Assembly (NCBI GenBank): GCA_028554795.2
Contig: CM068830.1
Location: forward strand, 49,734,355-49,798,354
DNA length: 64,000 bases
From: Sinohyriopsis cumingii
Taxonomy: Eukaryota > Mollusca > Bivalvia > Unionida > Unionidae
Direction: 5' to 3'
In this document: one piece after another, positions 24,139 through 31,864 of the stretch
Numbering within the stretch: the first letter of the stretch is position 1
How the letters are laid out: every line of letters starts with the position of its first letter
Notes under the pieces: generated by a model
The model's input: the letters and a program-made list of their open reading frames with translations, nothing else
Databases searched by the model: none
What the model was told of the DNA's origin: nothing
Made by a program: the position numbers and the translations under genes

Positions 24139-24164
24139 GCGCGGACGTGAAGGAAAACATCCCC
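24139..24164 (-). promoter_or_regulatory. Shared promoter block of small gene 1
   Basis: On the minus strand this reads GGGGATG followed by TTTTCCTTCACGTCCGCGC. A TATA-like GTATAAGAA lies just downstream (24,125-24,133), and the ATG is 64 bp away. The same block precedes the other two small genes and the decayed copies. Confidence 0.75.
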
Positions 24165-24179
24165 CTACTTTTTCATTTC

Positions 24180-24690
24180 ATATAATAAAACCCAAACTAT
24201 ACTTTCTCATTTCATATAATAAAAACCCAAACTATACTCTCCACATACGCTAAGAAACAATAAACAAAATCCATAATCTACTATCCACACAATCTTACGT
24301 GAGCGCTTACAAAACCCAAACTATACTCTTCACATACGCTAAGAACAATAAACAAATCCATAATCTACTATTCACACAATCGTACGTGAGCGGGTACAAA
24401 CACAAACACAAACACACAAACACAAACACACAAACACATACGCTAAGAAACAATAAACAAATCCATAATCTACTATCCACACAATCGTACGTGAGCGGTT
24501 ACAAAACCCAAACTATACTCTCCACATACGCTAAGAACAATAAACTAATCCATAATCTACTATCCACACAATCGTACGTGAGCGCTTACAGAACCCTAAC
24601 TATACTCTTCACCTACGCTAAGAAACAATAAAGAAACCCATAATCTACTGTTCCCACAAACATACCTTAGCTCTTACAAGCACCAACACA
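24180..24690. repeat. Tandem repeat array, about 90 bp x 5
   Basis: Units start near 24,242, 24,331, 24,433, 24,524 and 24,609 with CACATACGCTAAG. They contain ACTATCCACACAATCGTACG and vary in the CAAACA-rich spacer. The array lies between small gene 1's promoter and small gene 2's hairpin. No coding function is likely. A shorter related pattern (ACTATCCACAC) appears in the remnant near 55,425. Confidence 0.85.
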
Positions 24691-24800
24691 CAAACACATA
24701 CTCTCACACTATCTTAAAAAAGAGTTAGTGTTTATAATCACACTACTCTACCTACACACACTGGCAAATCGATCGTTATTTCTTTTCTAGAGTATTGGGT

Positions 24801-24816
24801 AGCCCTGAAAAGGGCT
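24801..24816 (-). terminator. Histone-type 3' stem-loop of small gene 2
   Basis: On the minus strand AGCCCTTTTCAGGGCT is followed by ACCCA and then CTAGAAAAGAAATAAC. The stop codon of small gene 2 is 33 nt upstream. Stem, loop, cleavage context and purine element all match the histone mRNA 3' end arrangement. Confidence 0.8.
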
Positions 24817-24848
24817 GTTTTTTTTATTGGAACTTCATGGACATCTGG

Positions 24849-25226
24849 TTAATGGTGACACCTTCCAGGCCTGGCGCCGCATACACATCTTGTCCCCCAG
24901 TTACTTTTTACCTTTTTGGGGGAGAGAGCAGAGGCAGGATATGTCGCTTCAGGATCCCAATTTTCGCTCTCTGGGATTCTGAAATTTCTTCTTCTTCTCT
25001 CCTTTTCCTCCTCCTCCTCTTCTTTGTATCTTCTCTCCTCCTCTTTGTATCTTCGTTCCTCTTCTTTTTTATATCTTCTCTCCTCCTCTTCTTTGTTTCT
25101 TCTTTCCTCCTCCTCTCTTATCCTTCCCTCCTCCACAATGGCTTCCGCGGCCAGTTCATTTAATATGCGCCTGGCATATTCCAGATGCACATGAAGTTCC
25201 AACAGTTTCTCCAGTCTCGTGTTCAT
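24849..25226 (-). CDS. Polinton small coiled-coil protein 2
   Basis: 125 codons, ATG at 25,226, 65 bp from the shared promoter block, with a TATAAATT in between. It starts with a short helical region (RLEKLLELHVHLEYARRIL) similar to the paralogs. A Glu/Arg/Lys repeat region made of EEERRYK units follows at residues 35-75. The C-terminal 45 residues contain two Cys (RCVCGARPGRC) but form no known domain. The stop is followed after 33 nt by the histone-type hairpin. The function is unknown. Confidence 0.75.
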   Translation of the reverse strand: MNTRLEKLLELHVHLEYARRILNELAAEAIVEEGRIREEEERRNKEEEERRYKKEEERRYKEEERRYKEEEEEEKERRRRNFRIPESENWDPEATYPASALSPKKVKSNWGTRCVCGARPGRCHH

Positions 25227-25290
25227 TTTTGGTGTTGATCAATCAACAAGGGTAGCTGGACTGCCGAACGAGTTTCAATTTATAGTGAAA

Positions 25291-25316
25291 GCGCGGACGT
25301 GAAGGAAAACATCCCC
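25291..25316 (-). promoter_or_regulatory. Shared promoter block of small gene 2
   Basis: Identical core TTTTCCTTCACGTCCGCGC on the minus strand. TATAAATT at 25,277-25,284 lies about 50 bp before the ATG. This is the clearest TATA box of the three. Confidence 0.8.
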
Positions 25317-25672
25317 TAAAAACATAAAATTGATCTTACCTACATCATGACCAAAAAACAACAACAAATGAACCTAAAAGAAACACTCACTCACTTTTTA
25401 TGCTACCCATCACTATTTTAAATTTTTTTTTATAAATCACTTCAATAGACTATCCACATACGCAAAGCAATCCAATCTAACCCCAAATTTACACCTCAAA
25501 CACCAAAAAAAAAAAAAAAAAAAAGACATCATTTTAATCTACTATCCATACCAACTTACTTAACCACTTACAAACACAAACACATACCCTCACATTTTTT
25601 TAAAAAAAGAGTTAGTGTTTATTTTCACACTACTCTGCCTTCACACATTGGCAAATCGATTGTTATTTCTTT

Positions 25673-26086
25673 TCAAGAGTGTTGGGTAGCCCTGAAAAGG
25701 GCTGTTTTTTTGTTTGCTATGGCATTCTTTTTAGTTTCTAAGAATGCGATGTCCTCTGAGGATAGACTTTCTGGCGTAGGTCTGCTTCTTCGGAAAGAGA
25801 AGAAGAACTCTTTGGTGTCGATACGACAATCGACAAAGCCTCTGTCAGCTTCAGGTTGCTGCTGCTGCTCTTGTTGTTGTTGTTGCTGCTGTCTCTGAAG
25901 TCTGTGCTTCTCTGTCCATTCTTCTTTTTCCCTGTTCATTTCTTCTCTGAAGAGCTCTTCTATCAGGTCTTCAGTGATTTTTAACATTCTCACATTCTCT
26001 ATTTCTTCTGGCTTCGGTATCAGACTGTGTCTGACCCTATGCAAATTCACGTAGGCCTCGTTGAGTTTAGCTAGTTTGGAGCACAT
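25673..26086 (-). CDS. Polinton small coiled-coil protein 3
   Basis: The first ATG is at 26,086, 66 bp from the shared promoter block. Residues 1-60 are helical (MCSKLAKLNEAYVNL, MLKITEDLIEELFREE). A Gln run follows, then a conserved GFVDCRIDTKEFFFSF segment. The sister copy (59,344-59,787) agrees up to FFFSF and then differs because it has one more base in a T run. The open frame here stops at 25,673, beyond the predicted cleavage point of the histone-type hairpin, whereas the alternative frame stops 27 nt before it. A one-base deletion or homopolymer error is likely. The function is unknown. Confidence 0.7.
   Translation of the reverse strand: MCSKLAKLNEAYVNLHRVRHSLIPKPEEIENVRMLKITEDLIEELFREEMNREKEEWTEKHRLQRQQQQQQQEQQQQPEADRGFVDCRIDTKEFFFSFRRSRPTPESLSSEDIAFLETKKNAIANKKTALFRATQHS
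25688..25703 (-). terminator. Histone-type 3' stem-loop of small gene 3
   Basis: On the minus strand AGCCCTTTTCAGGGCT is followed by ACCCA and TTGAAAAGAAATAAC. In the frame used by the sister copy at 59.4 kb a TAA (25,731-25,733) lies 27 nt upstream. In the frame that is open here, the reading frame runs through the hairpin. Confidence 0.78.
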
Positions 26087-26151
26087 CTTCTTAGGAGGAT
26101 GAGTCGACAATGGATGGTTAGACTGGAAACAACCCGGTTCTTAAAGTCAAA

Positions 26152-26177
26152 GCGCGGACGTGAAGGAAAACATCCCC
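26152..26177 (-). promoter_or_regulatory. Shared promoter block of small gene 3
   Basis: Same core TTTTCCTTCACGTCCGCGC on the minus strand, 66 bp from the ATG. The TATA-like sequence (TTTAAGAA) is weak. The sister copy keeps the block at 59,853-59,878. Confidence 0.75.
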
Positions 26178-26516
26178 CACACGGTTTTTGAGTCGCAACG
26201 TTTAGTGAGTGTCATGAGAGGAATAGTAAGAAATGAAAGAGCATCAATCCAACATTCTTATAGCTAAACAAAAGACAAAGGCATTTTTTTCAAAACACAA
26301 CATTTTTATTCAAAAATCACTTAACACTAAACAACAACTCTAACATTTTTAACAATAATCCAACAATATAACATCAAACAATTTTTTCAAAACACAACAT
26401 TTTTTATTCAAAAATCACTTAACACTAAACAACAACAACTCTAACATTTTTTAACAACAATGCAACACTAAAAGTTTCTCCACTAGGTAAAGAGGGATAA
26501 CAGTCATCCATGGTTT
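26178..26516 (-). other. Capsid-gene 3' region with duplicated polyadenylation signals; protease gene missing
   Basis: A unit of about 95 bp (AAAACACAACATTTTTATTC) occurs twice, each containing AATAAA on the minus strand (26,305-26,310 and 26,403-26,408). In the related copy at 60,000-61,190 the corresponding place holds the protease gene and a second gene. Here the tail jumps straight to the capsid stop, so both genes have been deleted. Confidence 0.75.
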
Positions 26517-27830
26517 CTAGTAATCTAGGATGACTTCTCTCAAACTGTTGATTTCTATGGTATTATCGAATTCTGCATACAGGATGACGTTCACCGTTTC
26601 ATCAGGGTCTCGGTCTTTAAACTGAATTTCCACACGAATCTGGCCGGATTTTATAGGGTGGAAATGTCCCTCGTCGCTGCCTTGGTCTGGAGTGAAATCG
26701 AAAGCCCACAAAGCGTAGCCTCCTGCATAATCCTCGTACGTAATACCGTGACTGGTATTGGTTCCTAACTGTCCGGTGGCTTCGTACACGGACAAGTACG
26801 ATCTCAAGTAATTCTTCTTTTTAAAGTCAGGTTCGAAAGGTCGGGTACACAAGGTCTTGCCATCGCGACTGACTTCGATTTTGGACACGCCAAAGTGTTG
26901 AAAGTAGAAAGGATTTTTTTCGGCAGCTCCGTTGAAGGCTGTATTCTCGACGATACCAACGATCAAACGTTTGGGTAACTGTCCTTGGAACAGATGATCT
27001 TCGATCATGGATCGCTGTCCCTTGGGAATGGTGAAGGTTTTCACTTCCACGCGTCGTATGGGATACTTGGCGGTCGTTCTGCTCAACGTCTGACTGATGT
27101 CGTTTCCCACTTTAGGTAACACTTCCACACGGCGTACGTAGAGTCTGGCTTCTAGGATTTTGGTTTTGTAACCGTCACTATCAGCCATCAAATGGAAAGC
27201 GGCACTGCTACGATTCAGTCTCAGGCGGACATCCACCCCGTTCAGCAAATACTTTTCTTGCAACCACATGTCCAAATGCAAACGATCCATCAGTTCTAAA
27301 CTTGTGTCGGCTCCCGTGATTCTCTTTCTTCGTTCTACAAATCCATCATTGTTGTCTTTCTTTTCATCAGTTTCCAATATTTCAAACTTGGTAGGTTCGT
27401 CAGCTTCCCATACCACACAGGCATTGAGATGAGTGTTCTTGGCATCTATTCCGTACGTCAAGAGATTTTCCAGGTAGGCACGATAAGGGTAAGTATCCAT
27501 GCTGCTACTGACCAGTTTGTTATTCAAATACAAGTCCACTCCACTGAACAAGGAATGCATGAAATTGTTGACGGGAGCTACTGCTTCATCGTCTATAGCA
27601 CCTCCAGTCTTATCTAGAATTTTGACTTTCAGGTACAAGTAACTGCTATTCAGATCGAAGTAATCTTCGGGCTGTCCTTTGATTTCAAACTCGATGGGAG
27701 CGGAATCGGTCAGTGAGGAGACGGGGTGAAATTCCACCCACTGGGATTCTTGCATCGTCATCATTGTGGGGGGCATGGCAAACAGATCCAGTTCCGTCTT
27801 GGAACAAGCGCAAGATTCTCGGTGCATCAT
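26517..27830 (-). CDS. Polinton major capsid protein
   Basis: 437 codons, complete. The N-terminal half has the conserved blocks of Polinton/adintovirus capsid (hexon-like) proteins: C-S-K-T-E-L-D-L-F near residue 9, WVEFHPVSSLTDSAPIEF, DLNSSYLYLKVKI, NNFMHSLFSGVDLYLN and YPYRAYLENLLTYG. By family knowledge this is a double jelly-roll protein that builds the icosahedral shell. It begins MM, with the basic virion protein just upstream (17-nt gap), suggesting a shared transcript. Two AATAAA signals follow the stop. The frame is intact. In the 61-kb relic only about the last 30 codons survive. Confidence 0.93.
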   Translation of the reverse strand: MMHRESCACSKTELDLFAMPPTMMTMQESQWVEFHPVSSLTDSAPIEFEIKGQPEDYFDLNSSYLYLKVKILDKTGGAIDDEAVAPVNNFMHSLFSGVDLYLNNKLVSSSMDTYPYRAYLENLLTYGIDAKNTHLNACVVWEADEPTKFEILETDEKKDNNDGFVERRKRITGADTSLELMDRLHLDMWLQEKYLLNGVDVRLRLNRSSAAFHLMADSDGYKTKILEARLYVRRVEVLPKVGNDISQTLSRTTAKYPIRRVEVKTFTIPKGQRSMIEDHLFQGQLPKRLIVGIVENTAFNGAAEKNPFYFQHFGVSKIEVSRDGKTLCTRPFEPDFKKKNYLRSYLSVYEATGQLGTNTSHGITYEDYAGGYALWAFDFTPDQGSDEGHFHPIKSGQIRVEIQFKDRDPDETVNVILYAEFDNTIEINSLREVILDY

Positions 27831-27846
27831 TTTTTTGTCTCTTTTC

Positions 27847-28263
27847 TCAATAATCGAAAACGTCTAAGTCTCGAACGGTTCTTCTTTTCTTGGCCTTTCT
27901 CGCTTGAAGTCTGGTGAAAGGGTGTTTTCTTCGTCGTCTCTTTCTGCCTTGTCCTTGCTGAATGCCTGACTCGGTAGCGTGCAGGGCATTTATAGGTGTT
28001 TCTCGTTGGCCTAAAATGTCTTTGCCCGTTTGCAGCAAGACATTTTTGCCTGCTCTCATGAAGGCTTCTTTAGGGTTTTGTTTGTCGATGATGACATTTT
28101 GGAGAAATTCTTTGCCTTGCGTCAGTGCCGCATCATTCAAGGCGTGCAATCCGCGTGTCACCATCGGTTTCAACACCGGGGCCACCGAACGAAAGGCCGA
28201 TTTTAACATATCTCCTATGCCGTGTCCTCGCTGTCGAGCAACCCCTCGGTACACTGGATACAT
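27847..28263 (-). CDS. Small basic virion protein (pX/pVI-like, tentative)
   Basis: 138 codons, lying between the penton and capsid genes with gaps of 3 and 16 nt. It opens with YRGVARQRGHGIGDML, a pattern common next to capsid genes in Polintons and adintoviruses. Amphipathic helices follow, then a very basic stretch (GRKRRRRKHPF, ARKAKKRR). The position and charge suggest a DNA-binding or membrane-active minor virion component cut by the viral protease, but that is inference. The matching gene is missing from the relic at 61 kb. Confidence 0.7.
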   Translation of the reverse strand: MYPVYRGVARQRGHGIGDMLKSAFRSVAPVLKPMVTRGLHALNDAALTQGKEFLQNVIIDKQNPKEAFMRAGKNVLLQTGKDILGQRETPINALHATESGIQQGQGRKRRRRKHPFTRLQARKAKKRRTVRDLDVFDY

Positions 28264-28266
28264 GAC

Positions 28267-29190
28267 TTAAGAGTCGTGAGAGAACCGTTTTCGAAAATGG
28301 AGTTTCACCGTGACTTTTCCTTTGGTGAATGGAATATTTTGTCCCAGATCTCCTTTTATAGCAATGTTGACCGTGTCCAAATACGACTTACTGACAGGCA
28401 AATAGTGAGGATGGACAAATTCGCGGTGGACGTGGTAAGTGTTTCCACCTTCCTCGTCAGTGTTCGTGGCAGAATCCACTTTGAAAGGAATAACACGCAG
28501 TAACGGTACGGAGGTGTGTCCCACCACGTTGTACTCCACCACATCGGAATACACGAACATCAAATTCAGTCCTTGGTTCAGTTCTACCGGGGCACGAAAT
28601 AACTTGCTAAAAGACTCGTTGTCGTAAACGATGGGTAATTCGTTTTTCTTGATCATGGTCTTTCTCATGTCCATGTCTCCGCCCAACATGTCAAACAATT
28701 CAGGACAAAATAAAATGGACAGAATTTTACTCCGTTCAAATTTCATCAAGAAGCGACGAGTTGCTTTGTGGTACTCCATGGTGACATTTTTGTTGACATG
28801 CTCCAAAGCTTTCAGAAACACGACATTAAACCTGGAGGTTATGGTGCTGACCAAATGTTGACCACTAAAATAATAGCCTGGGGGAATGAACAAGTGATAG
28901 GTGGTGTACTTTTTTGTACGGGTTTTCTTGTCATATTTGACATTGCTATCCATCCACTGTTGCATTTGCTGGTCATGAACTTCCACATCAAAAAAATTTT
29001 GATTGGGAAGGACATTGAGGACTTGGGTCGGGTGAATCATTTCTACTAAAGCCACTTCCCAATGGGCTTCATGATCTAACTGGATGGCTTGAGGTAATTT
29101 GGCCGTGTAACAGCACAACGTGTTCTTGGGAAACACCTCCATGGAACTGTCACTGGGTAAGGTTAAGTAAAATTGGTTTTGGTGACTCAT
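28267..29190 (-). CDS. Polinton penton-like minor capsid protein
   Basis: 307 codons. It starts MSHQNQFYLTLPSDSSMEVF and continues CCYTAKLPQAIQLD, WEVALVEMIHPTQ and GYYFSGQHLV, the conserved signature of Polinton minor capsid (single jelly-roll, penton) proteins that occupy the five-fold vertices. The ATG overlaps the TGA of the upstream membrane-protein gene as ATGA, a compact arrangement that hints at reinitiation on one mRNA. The frame is intact here. A broken copy lies at 61,303-62,219 with a frameshift and an in-frame stop. Confidence 0.9.
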   Translation of the reverse strand: MSHQNQFYLTLPSDSSMEVFPKNTLCCYTAKLPQAIQLDHEAHWEVALVEMIHPTQVLNVLPNQNFFDVEVHDQQMQQWMDSNVKYDKKTRTKKYTTYHLFIPPGYYFSGQHLVSTITSRFNVVFLKALEHVNKNVTMEYHKATRRFLMKFERSKILSILFCPELFDMLGGDMDMRKTMIKKNELPIVYDNESFSKLFRAPVELNQGLNLMFVYSDVVEYNVVGHTSVPLLRVIPFKVDSATNTDEEGGNTYHVHREFVHPHYLPVSKSYLDTVNIAIKGDLGQNIPFTKGKVTVKLHFRKRFSHDS

Positions 29191-29603
29191 AATTCCAGAG
29201 TTCTGTGGCTGTCCGAGGGGTTACTGGACGTCAGAGGCGTGTCTCCGTCTAAAATGGGGTTCTGGTTGTGATTGAAGTGGTGACTGGCACTGGCACTGGA
29301 CACAAGGTTCCCGGGGTTCCCGTTCGAGGTGAATTTCAGGGAGGGATTAGGAAGCAGGTAACCGATGCAACTGCTCAATAAAATGGTCCACAATTGTTTG
29401 TCTCCTTGTTGCAAACTCAAATTGGCGATGGCTGCCCCGATGACACAATAAACCACGAAGATTTGGCAGAAAAAGACGATTTGCGTTTTAGGCACACGTT
29501 CTCCACACCACACCCACAAGGGTTGTTTTTGTAAAGCTTGCACAGAAGAACTAGGTGAAGGAGGAGTGGTCGACGTAGCTGCGTCTGCTGTGTGAAAGGG
29601 CAT
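29187..29603 (-). CDS. Polinton two-helix membrane protein
   Basis: 138 codons from an ATG at 29,603. A Ser/Thr/Pro-rich start is followed by a basic-aromatic segment, a strongly hydrophobic helix (IVFFCQIFVVYCVIGAAIA), a short QQGDKQ loop and a second hydrophobic helix (LWTILLSSCIGYLL). The tail is polar and Asn/Ser-rich. TATAAAAG lies 12-20 bp before the ATG inside the integrase gene, and the gene overlaps the integrase 3' end by 53 nt in another frame. The copy at 62,216 is highly similar in protein but has lost the ATG (ATT). A role in virion membrane or assembly is possible but unproven. Confidence 0.7.
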   Translation of the reverse strand: MPFHTADAATSTTPPSPSSSVQALQKQPLWVWCGERVPKTQIVFFCQIFVVYCVIGAAIANLSLQQGDKQLWTILLSSCIGYLLPNPSLKFTSNGNPGNLVSSASASHHFNHNQNPILDGDTPLTSSNPSDSHRTLEL

Positions 29604-30717
29604 GATGGTCACTTCTTTTATAGTCGATGACTTGCGAAGCGTCGATCCAAGAATCAAAACTGGGTGGATGTCCTTTCCAACGTACTTTGACTTCTTTGAC
29701 ACGTCGTTTGCCCACTTTACGGGTTCTGCGTTCGAGAATGCTTTCGATGTCGTACACGTCGTCTTCTTTTTTGGTGACACGTTGTAACTCGGGCAAACAA
29801 AACGTTCCTTTGAGCACTTCTCCGTTCATGTCTTCCAATTTATAGACGGCAGGATGACGGCCATGCACTCGTCCAGTGACGCGAAACAATTCGGTCGTCC
29901 AGTTAGGTAAGTAACCTTTGTCGAAAGTGCGTTTGGTTTTGCCAATGCGCACCCAATCTCCTACAGCCAACACTCCACTTTTCTTGGGGACAGCCCTCGT
30001 CGGGGATGTACCAAACAGGCGCTCAAACACCAGCACTTCGTTGTCGGGAGTCACGTCTTGCGGGGCACGTCCGATGCTTCGATGGTAAGATTCGTTGTAC
30101 GCTTGCACCAGGTGCAGTAAGATGTCGATGTACTTCAGAGTGTGGTGATGCGTAAAATATTTCCACATGCGTTCTTTCAAAGTGCGTTGAAAACGTTCCA
30201 CGATGCTGGCTTTGGTTTCGGGATTCTCGGTGGTAAAAAAATGAATGTCACGTTTCTTTAATTCTTTTTGGAAAGCTTGGTTCAGAAATTCGGTACCTTT
30301 GTCCGTTTGCCATCGAAGAGGGTGACGACCGCTTTGTTTCAACACCCGTTGCAGGGCTCGCACTAACTCGCTGCTCGATTTGGAAGTCAAGGGTACGACC
30401 CAAGCAAATTTGGAAAAGACGTCGCTGACACAAAACAAATATTTGTAGCCACGATTGTAGCTGGCCAAATGAGAGACATGGGCTAAATCGGCTTGCCATT
30501 GATGATCGATGCCTTCCACTCGGGTGCGACTTCTGGCAAACTTGCGTCGAATGGGTTTGTGTAAAGTGTAGGTAGCTGGTTCTTGTAACCATCGTTGCAC
30601 TTGAGGTAAACGGAGACTTTTCAGTCGCGTTTTGGCAGCACGATACAATTTTTGAACTCCTGCGTAACCTGCAGGATTGGAGGGATCGTAGTAAATGCTG
30701 GCTAAGACTTTTTCCAT
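29551..30717 (-). CDS. Polinton integrase (rve core plus chromodomain)
   Basis: 388 codons, complete. The retroviral-type core carries D77 (QADLAHVS), D139 (QTDKGTEF) and E174 (SIVERFQRTL), giving the D,D35E spacing. This enzyme joins the linear element to host DNA and makes the 6-bp duplication seen here. A chromodomain lies at about residues 318-362 (DVYDIESIL, VKEVKVRWKG, SFDSWID) and probably guides targeting to chromatin. No N-terminal HHCC finger is evident. All catalytic residues are intact. Chromodomain fragments of a second copy lie at 58,961-59,021 and 62,640-62,745. Confidence 0.94.
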   Translation of the reverse strand: MEKVLASIYYDPSNPAGYAGVQKLYRAAKTRLKSLRLPQVQRWLQEPATYTLHKPIRRKFARSRTRVEGIDHQWQADLAHVSHLASYNRGYKYLFCVSDVFSKFAWVVPLTSKSSSELVRALQRVLKQSGRHPLRWQTDKGTEFLNQAFQKELKKRDIHFFTTENPETKASIVERFQRTLKERMWKYFTHHHTLKYIDILLHLVQAYNESYHRSIGRAPQDVTPDNEVLVFERLFGTSPTRAVPKKSGVLAVGDWVRIGKTKRTFDKGYLPNWTTELFRVTGRVHGRHPAVYKLEDMNGEVLKGTFCLPELQRVTKKEDDVYDIESILERRTRKVGKRRVKEVKVRWKGHPPSFDSWIDASQVIDYKRSDHHALSHSRRSYVDHSSFT

Positions 30718-30738
30718 TTTTTTGTGTTGGTTGGTGTG

Positions 30739-31371
30739 TTAATAAGACACCCACTCTTGGAGGACGCTACTCTTTTTCTCTTGGGGTACTTTCTTGGATT
30801 GCAATGCTTTGCGTGTGCGGCCAGCAATAGGTGTCGAAGAGGAGGAGGATGTCTGAGCGGGGGATATCGGTTCTTGTTTCACTTCTGTCTTCACTTCTGT
30901 CTTCACTTTCTTTTTCTCTTGTGAGGAAGAAGGGGTGGCCATCATCTTTTTAATCCATCCAATTCTGGAGGTAGGTGGTGTTGTTAACTTGCGTACTTTT
31001 TCTGGTGGAGTTTGAAACCCTTCCTCTTCTTCTCCTTTTTCTGTCTTGGTCACGGGTACTGGTGGTACTGGTACTGGTACTGGTGCTGGACTTTTCATCA
31101 AGGTCTTAAAATCTTTCAGAGTGGGTAGAGCTGTTTCGTCTAAAGCTTTCTGGTGAAAGAGTTGCAGTCGTTGCAAGAGTTGACCGTACTTTTGTGATTT
31201 TTCTGTTTCGGACAAATCTTGGCGATCCATCAAGGACTGCAATTCGTGTTGTAACTGGGACATCTCGCTCAAATTGGGATTGGGAGGTAAATGCGGGGTG
31301 TGTTGTTCTTGCCACCGATGGTATTCCATCCATCGTTTGTAAGGCACTAAAGCTAGTTTTCGTCCTTCCAT
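30739..31371 (-). CDS. Polinton protein of unknown function (LVPYKRW protein)
   Basis: 210 codons with an ATG at 31,371. TATA-like GATAAAAAGG lies about 45 bp upstream at 31,413-31,423. It begins MEGRKLALVPYKRW, has a helical Gln/Leu-rich region (residues 35-85), a PVPVP stretch, and an acidic then basic Ser/Thr-rich tail with KTEVKTEVK repeats and FQTPPEKVRKL. I have an impression of similar openings in Polinton genes but cannot name a function. The charge layout suggests a virion core or scaffold protein. Confidence 0.6.
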   Translation of the reverse strand: MEGRKLALVPYKRWMEYHRWQEQHTPHLPPNPNLSEMSQLQHELQSLMDRQDLSETEKSQKYGQLLQRLQLFHQKALDETALPTLKDFKTLMKSPAPVPVPVPPVPVTKTEKGEEEEGFQTPPEKVRKLTTPPTSRIGWIKKMMATPSSSQEKKKVKTEVKTEVKQEPISPAQTSSSSSTPIAGRTRKALQSKKVPQEKKSSVLQEWVSY

Positions 31372-31412
31372 GGGGTTGTCAGGGGTCGATTCTGAGATCT
31401 TGGAACTTCCGA

Positions 31413-31423
31413 GGCCTTTTTAT
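31413..31423 (-). promoter_or_regulatory. TATA box of the 30,739-31,371 gene
   Basis: GATAAAAAGG on the minus strand, placed over the end of the preceding gene and about 45 bp from the ATG at 31,371. The spacing is like that of the other Polinton TATA boxes. Confidence 0.55.
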
Positions 31424-31806
31424 CTTGCTCCCACCAGTCCTCCTAACATGGTTCCCAAGACTCCTTTCAGTATGGGGCCTAACAAGAGAGGTAAAATACC
31501 TCCACGTTGCACTAACATCTTCTTTATTTTGACGAATGGGAATTTTCTTTTGAACCATTTGGCGAAGAACGTGACGATGTTTGCTTAAGCATTGTTTCTG
31601 GTGTTTGGACAAAGGGATCGTGCCTTTCAAAACGTTCAAACAACATTCGCACACGGTATCGATGACCTCTTTGGAGGCTGTTTGAATGAGTTTTTTTCGT
31701 AGGGGTGGAGAAGCTTTGGACAGGACAGATAACATGTCCCATGTTTGGCTAAACGTGGTGGCAGTCCTTTCCTTTTCTTTCCTTGGGGTTTTCTGGAGGG
31801 TGACAT
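31419..31806 (-). pseudogene. Conserved Polinton structural gene split over three frames
   Basis: A TATA box (31,863-31,872) and an ATG at 31,806 open a basic start (SRKPQGKKRKGLPPRL). The conserved middle (PLRKKLIQTASKEVI, CECCLNVLKG) is open only in another frame (31,379-31,735). The expected C-terminal block, with QRGGILPLLLGP and a Gly/Leu-rich hydrophobic tail, lies in a third frame ending at a TAA near 31,419. The order and motifs match a gene found in many Polintons, so the family call is fairly safe. The two shifts fall at a GGG run near 31,737 and an AAAA run near 31,533. Real decay or homopolymer error cannot be told apart here. Confidence 0.6.
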
Positions 31807-31864
31807 CTTTGAGTCTTCAGGAATCCAAAAAAACACTGATACCCGACTTGGTCACAGGCGTTTT

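Noticed and set aside
24299..24631. 110-codon ORF across the tandem array
   Set aside because: It is made of the repeat unit, has no promoter and no start context.
30248..30754. 168-codon ORF overlapping the integrase
   Set aside because: An alternate frame of the integrase gene with no domain; the integrase frame has all catalytic residues.
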